In this document: positions 8,239 through 12,392 of the stretch, in pieces
Position numbering within the stretch: position 1 is the stretch's first letter
Layout: each line of letters starts with the position of its first letter
Assembly (NCBI GenBank): GCA_000436695.1
Contig: HF992502.1
Location: forward strand, 1-12,392
Length of the DNA: 12,392 bases
Direction: 5' to 3'
Origin: Prevotella sp. CAG:1185
GTDB taxonomy: Bacteria; Bacteroidota; Bacteroidia; Bacteroidales; Bacteroidaceae
The notes under the pieces: model-generated
Told to the model about the DNA's origin: nothing
The model's database searches: none
What the model saw: only the letters and a program-made list of their open reading frames with translations
Made by a program: the position numbers and the translations under genes

Positions 8239-9066
8239 ATGAAGAATAATATAATTATTTCCATATTTGCCATCGTACTGTTTTCAGGATGTGCACATGA
8301 ATTCAACCAAGTTTATAAGTCACAAGACTATAATTATAAATATGAATATGCGAAAGAATGTTTCGCAAACGGCAAATATACACAAGCGATTTCTTTATTA
8401 GAAGAATTAGTTACAATTCAAAAAGGTACCGATAACGCTGAGGAGAGTTTATATATGCTTGCCATGGCGCAATTTTGTGACAAGGATTATGAAGGCGCAG
8501 CTATGACTTTTAAAAAGTATTCTAAGACTTATCCAAAAGGAATATATGCAGAAATGGCCTCTTTCTATATTGGTGAAAGTCTTTTTATGAGTACTCCTGA
8601 GCCTCGTTTGGATCAGACACAGACCGTTAATTCTATAGCAGCTTTCCAGGAATATCTTGATATATATCCTGAAGCCTCGTTAAAAAGTAAGGCTCAAAAG
8701 CGCCTGTTTGAGTTGCAGGATAAACTTGTAAAGAAAGAATTATATTCAGCACAACTTTATTATAATCTTGGTACATATTTCGGTAATTGTACGAGCGGAG
8801 GAAGTAATTACGAGGCTTGTATAATTACGGCTCAAAATGCAATAAATGATTATCCGTACAGTTCGTTACGTGAAGATTTTGCAGTTTTGATAATGAAAAG
8901 TAAATTCGAATTGGCTGAGCAAAGTGTTGAGTCAAAGAAAATAGACCGTTATAGAGACGCTGAAGATGAATGTTATGGATTCATTAACGAGTATCCAGAT
9001 TCAAAGAATAAGTCTTTGGCTGAAAAATATATAGCATCTTGTAAGAAATATACAAAAGAAAAATAA
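8239..9066 (+). CDS. bamD: Outer-membrane protein assembly factor BamD (TPR lipoprotein)
   Basis: BamD is the essential lipoprotein of the BAM complex, which folds beta-barrel proteins into the outer membrane; it sits on the periplasmic face and helps deliver substrates to BamA. The 275-residue product begins with a lipoprotein signal ending in the lipobox FSGC (Cys18 is the lipidated residue). It continues as helical hairpins of the tetratricopeptide type: for example YEYAKECFANGKYTQAISLL (about 33-52), SLYMLAMAQFCDKDYEGAAM (about 72-91), then AEMASFYIGESLF and a later hairpin around 165-205. Length and repeat layout fit the YfiO/BamD family. It is first in an operon, 15 bases before rpoZ. 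The porin elsewhere in the window would be one of its clients. Confidence 0.9.
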   Translation: MKNNIIISIFAIVLFSGCAHEFNQVYKSQDYNYKYEYAKECFANGKYTQAISLLEELVTIQKGTDNAEESLYMLAMAQFCDKDYEGAAMTFKKYSKTYPKGIYAEMASFYIGESLFMSTPEPRLDQTQTVNSIAAFQEYLDIYPEASLKSKAQKRLFELQDKLVKKELYSAQLYYNLGTYFGNCTSGGSNYEACIITAQNAINDYPYSSLREDFAVLIMKSKFELAEQSVESKKIDRYRDAEDECYGFINEYPDSKNKSLAEKYIASCKKYTKEK

Positions 9067-9081
9067 ATATAATAGAAGAAT

Positions 9082-9420
9082 ATGGACTACAAAAAATCAA
9101 AAGCACCCTCAAACACCGTAACGAGAAACATTATGGATTTATGCGATGAGACAGGCAACATTTATAAAAGTGTTGCAATCATCTCAAAGCGTGCAAACCA
9201 GATTTCAGTAGAAATAAAGCAAGACTTAAGTAAAAAACTTGCAGAATTCGCTTCATACAATGATAGTTTGGAAGAAGTATTCGAGAACAGAGAGCAAATC
9301 GAAATATCAAGATATTACGAGAAACTCCCGAAGCCTACTCTATTGGCTACTCAAGAATTCATTGACGGCAATATCTATTGGCGTGATGGACAGAAGGACA
9401 ATCAAAAGGATATGCAATGA
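9082..9420 (+). CDS. rpoZ: RNA polymerase omega subunit, Bacteroidota type (Rpb6-like)
   Basis: This 112-residue protein resembles the short omega/Rpb6 family of Bacteroidota. The conserved core is the stretch TGNIYKSVAIISKRANQISVEI (about 25-46), corresponding to the omega helix region that clamps the beta' subunit and helps RNA polymerase assembly. An acidic segment follows (about 60-75). A Pro/Leu-rich tail ends in ATQEFIDGNIYWRDG, which I associate with this family in Bacteroidales. The position between bamD and a DUF4293 gene is the arrangement I expect for it. Its stop overlaps the DUF4293 start as ATGA. The family call rests on recognition of sequence and context, since the protein is short and diverged from the proteobacterial subunit. 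Confidence 0.8.
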   Translation: MDYKKSKAPSNTVTRNIMDLCDETGNIYKSVAIISKRANQISVEIKQDLSKKLAEFASYNDSLEEVFENREQIEISRYYEKLPKPTLLATQEFIDGNIYWRDGQKDNQKDMQ

Positions 9421-9875
9421 TACAAAGAAAGCAGACGCTATTTTTGTTAGCAGCAGTAATATTAAGCGTTGTATGCCTGTGCTTGCCGTTAGGTCATTTT
9501 GCTGATGCAGGAAATTTGGGACAAAGTTCAGAATTGTATAATTTATGGATTATGCGGCCTGACGGAACTCATGATTATTCGGTCTGGGCTTTATTTGTAA
9601 TATTGCTGATAACATGCCCCATAGCATTGATTGCTATATTTATGTATCACAACAGAATGGTTCAAAGCCGTTTTTGCTTGTTTAATATGTTATTAGTGTT
9701 AGGTTGGTATGTCGTTTATGCAGTGTTCGCATTAAATTTAAAGGAGTCAGCAGGACATTACAGCATATCTTTTTCTTCAATATTGCCATTAATATCTTTG
9801 ATATTGTATTTCATGGCAAGAAGAGCCATATTGGCTGACGAAGCATTGGTTAGAGCTGCAGACAGAATAAGATAA
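9417..9875 (+). CDS. DUF4293 family integral membrane protein
   Basis: The 152-residue product begins with MIQRKQTLFLLAAVILSVVC, the characteristic opening of DUF4293 proteins. It shows four hydrophobic segments, near residues 7-25, 55-76, 85-105 and 116-133, so it is an inner-membrane four-helix protein. A polar, probably periplasmic loop of about 30 residues lies between helices 1 and 2. The function is unknown. The start codon overlaps the rpoZ stop (ATGA at 9417-9420), indicating coupled translation. It is the last gene of the operon and a terminator follows 24 bases after the stop. Confidence 0.85.
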   Translation: MIQRKQTLFLLAAVILSVVCLCLPLGHFADAGNLGQSSELYNLWIMRPDGTHDYSVWALFVILLITCPIALIAIFMYHNRMVQSRFCLFNMLLVLGWYVVYAVFALNLKESAGHYSISFSSILPLISLILYFMARRAILADEALVRAADRIR

Positions 9876-9899
9876 TTAAAAAAATAAATAGATTTTGAG

Positions 9900-9928
9900 A
9901 AGGATGGTTAGCAATGACCATCCTTTTA
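9900..9928 (+). terminator. Rho-independent terminator of the bamD-rpoZ-DUF4293 operon
   Basis: A perfect 9-bp stem, AAGGATGGT (9900-9908) with ACCATCCTT (9917-9925), closes an 8-base loop and runs into a short T-rich tail. It lies 24 bases past the DUF4293 stop. Confidence 0.8.
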
Positions 9929-10123
9929 TGTTAATAATATCCATGGCTTATTTGGGGTAATTTATAAAATTTCTTGTGATTTAATATGTGCGAAGACTGT
10001 TCTTTAATATATAATAAGGTATTATTGAAATAGAGTTTCATTGGAGAGTGTGGTGTGATAAATGCTATATGATACTTAAAATCATAGAAAATTTATATTT
10101 TTAGAAGATTTATTCATGTAAAA
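9929..10123. other. AT-rich intergenic stretch without recognised features
   Basis: Between the operon terminator and the tRNA promoter I see no supportable reading frame, RNA gene or clear repeat. There is only a tiny TGAAA/TTTCA hairpin near 10026-10039, well within chance for this composition. Confidence 0.5.
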
Positions 10124-10155
10124 TTTGCACAGAACAGAAAAAAGTATTATCTTTG
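10124..10155 (+). promoter_or_regulatory. Promoter of the tRNA-Cys gene
   Basis: TTTG (10124-10127), exactly 20 bases of spacer, then TATCTTTG (10148-10155) is a full match to the Bacteroidota TTTG-N20-TAnnTTTG consensus. The mature tRNA begins 21 bases after the -7 box. It is the clearest promoter in the window. Confidence 0.85.
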
Positions 10156-10175
10156 CATCGCAAAAACAACGAAAT

Positions 10176-10246
10176 GGTACCTTGGCCGAGCGGTTAGGTA
10201 ACGGTCTGCAAAACCGTGTAGAGCAGTTCGACTCTGCTAGGTACCT
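10176..10246 (+). tRNA. tRNA-Cys (anticodon GCA)
   Basis: The 71-nt cloverleaf is complete. The acceptor stem GGTACCT pairs fully with AGGTACC (10239-10245) and the discriminator is U (10246), as expected for cysteine tRNA. The D-arm region holds GCCGAGCGGTTAGGT. The anticodon stem ACGGT/ACCGT encloses the loop CTGCAAA with anticodon GCA. The variable loop is 4 bases. The T-stem AGCAG/CTGCT carries the loop TTCGACT. The 3' CCA is not encoded. The gene stands alone, with its own promoter and terminator. Confidence 0.96.
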
Positions 10247-10247
10247 C

Positions 10248-10286
10248 AAAAGGGAGATATCAAATATGATATTTCCCTTTTATTTT
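10248..10286 (+). terminator. Rho-independent terminator after tRNA-Cys
   Basis: A 15-bp stem with one G-U pair (10248-10262 with 10267-10281) closes a 4-base loop and leads into TTTTATTTT. It begins one base after the mature tRNA end. Confidence 0.85.
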
Positions 10287-10297
10287 ATTGTCTCATT

Positions 10298-10336
10298 GGC
10301 TCACTCGGTTAACATCGGGTGAGCCCTGTTTTGCTT
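10298..10336 (+). terminator. Second GC-rich hairpin downstream of the tRNA, possible back-up terminator
   Basis: GGCTCACTCG (10298-10307) pairs with CGGGTGAGCC (10316-10325) over 10 bp with one G-T pair around an 8-base loop, followed by CTGTTTTGCTT. The stem is unusually GC-rich for this region. It could be a second terminator or a remnant of another element. Confidence 0.5.
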
Positions 10337-10409
10337 GACAATATTTTAAGCCAATTATTTAAAGGTCTCTTGCTGTAATAGTATTTATACATAAAAAAAT
10401 ATGATTATT

Positions 10410-10441
10410 TTTGTTGCAGAAATATAAAAGATATATTTTTG
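10410..10441 (+). promoter_or_regulatory. Promoter of the EamA-response regulator-kinase operon
   Basis: TTTG (10410-10413), a 20-base spacer and TATTTTTG (10434-10441) match the Bacteroidota promoter consensus. The ATG at 10468 lies 26 bases downstream. This supports that ATG as the start, because the alternative TTG at 10411 would fall inside the promoter. Confidence 0.75.
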
Positions 10442-10467
10442 CATTGTCGTACATAAAGTGTAAAATT

Positions 10468-10887
10468 ATGTGGAAATATTATGCATTGTTATCTGCCGTG
10501 TTTGCCTCGCTGACAGCTATTTTTGCAAAAATCGGCATAAAAGGTGTGAATTCTGATTTAGCAACAGCAATAAGAACTACAATCATTTTATTGCTAACAT
10601 GGGGTATTGTATTTTTTAGTGGTGTTGAAGATAGAATTAAAGATATTGGTCTTCAATCATGGGTGTTTATAATTTTGTCAGGTATAGCTACAGGTTGTTC
10701 TTGGCTGTTTTATTTTAAGGCATTACAAATTGGTTGTGCATCACGTGTTGCTCCTATAGATAAACTGAGTGTTCCAATAACAATATGTTTGTCATTCTTG
10801 ATATTGAGGGAGCCTGTAAATTTTAAAACTATAATTGGCGGTTTATTAATAACAGGTGGTAGTATAATGTTGTTACTCAAATGAAAA
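10468..10887 (+). CDS. Half-size EamA family (DMT) transporter
   Basis: Starting at the ATG of MWKYYALLSAVF (10468), the protein has 138 residues, stopping at 10882-10884. It is a single EamA repeat of about five membrane helices, near residues 2-20, 30-50, 60-80, 90-115 and 118-138. EamA hallmarks include LSAVFASLTAIFAKIGIKG at the N-terminus, GCSWLFYFKALQIGCASRVAPIDKL in the middle, and LREPVNFKTIIGGLLITGG at the end. Full-size relatives contain two such repeats; half-size ones are thought to pair as dimers, like small multidrug-resistance proteins. The substrate is unknown (metabolites and drugs are both known in the superfamily). The TTG at 10411 is in frame but would add 19 residues from promoter DNA. 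The stop overlaps the response-regulator start as ATGA, so transporter and regulator are co-expressed. The end coordinate given should be read as 10884. Confidence 0.8.
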
Positions 10888-11558
10888 TATTGATTATTGA
10901 AGACGAAAAGGAACTTTCTGATAACATTGTAACATTTTTAAGTTCAGAGAACTATCTGTGTGAGCAGGCCTTTACTTGTGCAGATGCAAAAATGAAAGTG
11001 AATTTGTATGGATATGACTGTGTCATTTTAGATCTTATGCTGCCTGATGGTAATGGACTTGATTTATTAAGAAATATAAGGAATAATCATAATCAAGTTG
11101 GTGTTATAATAGTTTCGGCAAAAGATTCTATAAATGATAAAATAATAGGTTTAGAGGTTGGAGCTGATGATTATTTGTCAAAGCCTTTCAGTCTTCCTGA
11201 ATTGAAAACACGTATATATGCAATAATACGTCGTAAACAATTTAATACAAATAACCTAATGTATAGTAATGGGGTTACAATTGATTTGCTTAAGAAAACC
11301 GTGAAGGTTGGTCCAAACATAATAACTTTAACAAGAACAGAATATGAACTTTTGTTATTTCTTATAAGTAATAAAAATAAAGTTATTTCAAAGCTTTCCA
11401 TGGCTGAGCATTTAACTGGTGAAATGGCGGATATGCTTGATAATCACAATTTTGTATATACACATATTAAGAATCTTAAAGCTAAATTTGCAATGAATGG
11501 TTGTTCGGAATGTATAAAGAACATATATGGAACAGGATATAAATGGGTAGAGGAATGA
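10881..11558 (+). CDS. OmpR/PhoB-family response regulator
   Basis: This is a 225-residue two-component regulator. The receiver domain (1-120) keeps the acidic pair Glu7-Asp8, the phospho-acceptor Asp51 in VILDLMLPDGNG, the switch Ser79 in IIVSAKDS, and Lys101 in YLSKPF. The C-terminal winged-helix domain (about 128-225) shows LTRTEYELLLFLISNKNKVISK, the recognition-helix region VYTHIKNLKAKF, and the terminal IYGTGYKWVEE typical of Trans_reg_C. It should bind DNA as a dimer when phosphorylated. The start overlaps the EamA stop (ATGA, 10881-10884) and its own stop overlaps an ATG at 11555 where the kinase gene is expected to begin. No cysteine or metal motif suggests a signal. All key residues are present, so the regulator looks functional even though its kinase appears broken. 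Confidence 0.95.
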   Translation: MKILIIEDEKELSDNIVTFLSSENYLCEQAFTCADAKMKVNLYGYDCVILDLMLPDGNGLDLLRNIRNNHNQVGVIIVSAKDSINDKIIGLEVGADDYLSKPFSLPELKTRIYAIIRRKQFNTNNLMYSNGVTIDLLKKTVKVGPNIITLTRTEYELLLFLISNKNKVISKLSMAEHLTGEMADMLDNHNFVYTHIKNLKAKFAMNGCSECIKNIYGTGYKWVEE

Positions 11559-12378
11559 AAAAAATAATCTCATAGATAAGACCATGATGCGATTCACAAT
11601 TTGTGTGACGATTTTGATGCTATTGGCAACCCCATTATTTTATTGGCTTACAAAACATTATTATGCTGAAGATCTTATTCTAGTCATTGATACAATTAAA
11701 TATGGACGTGATATACCTCCGCTTGATATTGAACGTGATATAATGCATGGAATAATGATACAGTTTGGCATGATAATATGCATTATAGGCATATCTGTGA
11801 TATTGATAATGAAAAATATATCAGTAAAATTATGGACTCCATTTTATTATACTCTGAATGTAATTAACAAATTCAGACTTGAGGACAAAAACATTCCGGA
11901 ATTGCCAGAAAATAATGTTAAAGAATTTACACAACTAAACAAGGCTGTAACAATACTGATGAAAAATAGTGTGATGAGCTATAATATACAAAAGGAGTTT
12001 ACTGAAAATGCCTCGCATGAGATGCAGACACCTTTGGCAATCTTTCAAAGTAAACTAGATAACTTATTACAAGATGAACATCTTACAAAATACCAGGCAG
12101 AGACTATTCAGGATCTATACAATCTAACATTGCGTCTTACGCGTTTAAATAAGAATCTGTTGTTGTTGGCAAAAATAGACAACAACCAATATAATGATAT
12201 GTCTGATATTGATTTAATTTCAGTATTAGATAGAATATTACCATTACTACAGTCTATTTCAGAAGGAATAGTCATAAAGAAAGATTTCAAATTACCTTCA
12301 ATGATGCTAAGATGCAATTCATCTCTGCTAGAAAGCATGATAAATAATTTAATAGTAAATGCCACTACTGTCCAATAA
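11555..12378 (+). pseudogene. Sensor histidine kinase, out of frame at its start and cut off at its 3' end
   Basis: The open frame 11584-12378 (264 residues) has membrane helices near residues 5-23 and 55-77, a short periplasmic loop of about 30 residues, a HAMP-like linker, and a HisKA dimerisation domain with ENASHEMQTPLA (141-152), His145 being the phospho-acceptor. It should phosphorylate the upstream regulator. Two defects are visible. First, the ATG at 11555, overlapping the regulator stop as ATGA, reads only M-K-K-I-I-S before TAG; changing the following A7 run to A8 would give MKKNNLIDKT continuous with the MMRFTICV body, the usual opening of this kinase group. Second, the frame leaves the N-box after NNLIVNA (254-260), adds TTVQ and stops, so the rest of the HATPase domain, including the DxGxG and lid motifs, is absent. 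Translation from the internal ATGs at 11584 is possible, but the product could not bind ATP normally. Confidence 0.8.
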
Positions 12379-12392
12379 AAGTTGGCTAATCG
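12367..12392. mobile_element. Probable end of an insertion sequence interrupting the kinase gene
   Basis: Kinase homology stops abruptly at about 12363-12366 and the remaining bases, ACTGTCCAATAAAAGTTGGC and the following 6, no longer encode kinase. An abrupt break within a conserved domain at a sequence starting ACTGTCC resembles the terminal inverted repeat of a transposon. Only 26 bases are visible, so the family cannot be named, and the exact junction and any target duplication cannot be fixed. Confidence 0.45.

Noticed and set aside
10125..10322. A 65-codon open frame across the tRNA-Cys region
   Set aside because: It runs through the tRNA promoter, the whole tRNA and its terminator, so it is a chance frame.
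10411..10467. Extended EamA start at the TTG codon 10411
   Set aside because: It lies within the matched promoter (10410-10441) and adds a charged stretch before the first helix. The ATG at 10468 is better placed.
10176..10467. tRNA-Cys as an attachment site for an integrated island
   Set aside because: No integrase gene and no repeated copy of the tRNA 3' end are visible in the window.
1..12392. CRISPR array, phage genes, toxin-antitoxin or retron-like system
   Set aside because: There are no regularly spaced repeats, no reverse transcriptase, nuclease or paired small toxin genes. The genes present are housekeeping, envelope or two-component genes.

Overview
The window is AT-rich chromosomal DNA from a member of the Bacteroidota, most likely order Bacteroidales and probably Prevotellaceae (genus not resolved). 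The evidence is the gene families present (Porin_10-type putative porin, DUF4468, DUF4293, a Bacteroidota-type omega subunit), several promoters of the TTTG-N20-TAnnTTTG type, and start codons without a clear Shine-Dalgarno sequence.

The left two thirds (about 38-8079) is read on the minus strand. From upstream to downstream it carries uvrB, a DUF4468 secreted protein, a small two-helix membrane protein, a putative outer-membrane porin, a class I/II PLP-dependent aminotransferase and a LolC/E-like FtsX permease. The small membrane protein and the porin overlap by ATGA, as do the aminotransferase and the permease, so both pairs are probably translationally coupled. A strong stem-loop at 43-80 ends the block. 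A long inverted repeat (2577-2654) lies between the porin and the aminotransferase.

Divergent from uvrB, the plus strand carries bamD, rpoZ (omega) and a DUF4293 four-helix membrane protein, ending in a terminator at 9900-9928. After a mostly empty stretch comes a single tRNA-Cys(GCA) gene with its own promoter and terminator.

The right end (10410-12392) is an accessory-looking cassette: a half-size EamA transporter, an OmpR-type response regulator overlapping it by ATGA, and a histidine kinase. The kinase appears damaged at both ends. Its expected ATG overlaps the regulator's stop, but an A7 run puts that ATG out of frame with the body. At the 3' end the reading frame breaks inside the N-box at what looks like the end of an insertion sequence, where the window stops. 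The ATP-binding core of the kinase is therefore missing here. The most interesting points are this broken kinase, its coupling to a transporter gene, and the inverted repeat whose arms each carry a -7-like promoter motif. I found no CRISPR array, phage genes or clearly novel defence system.
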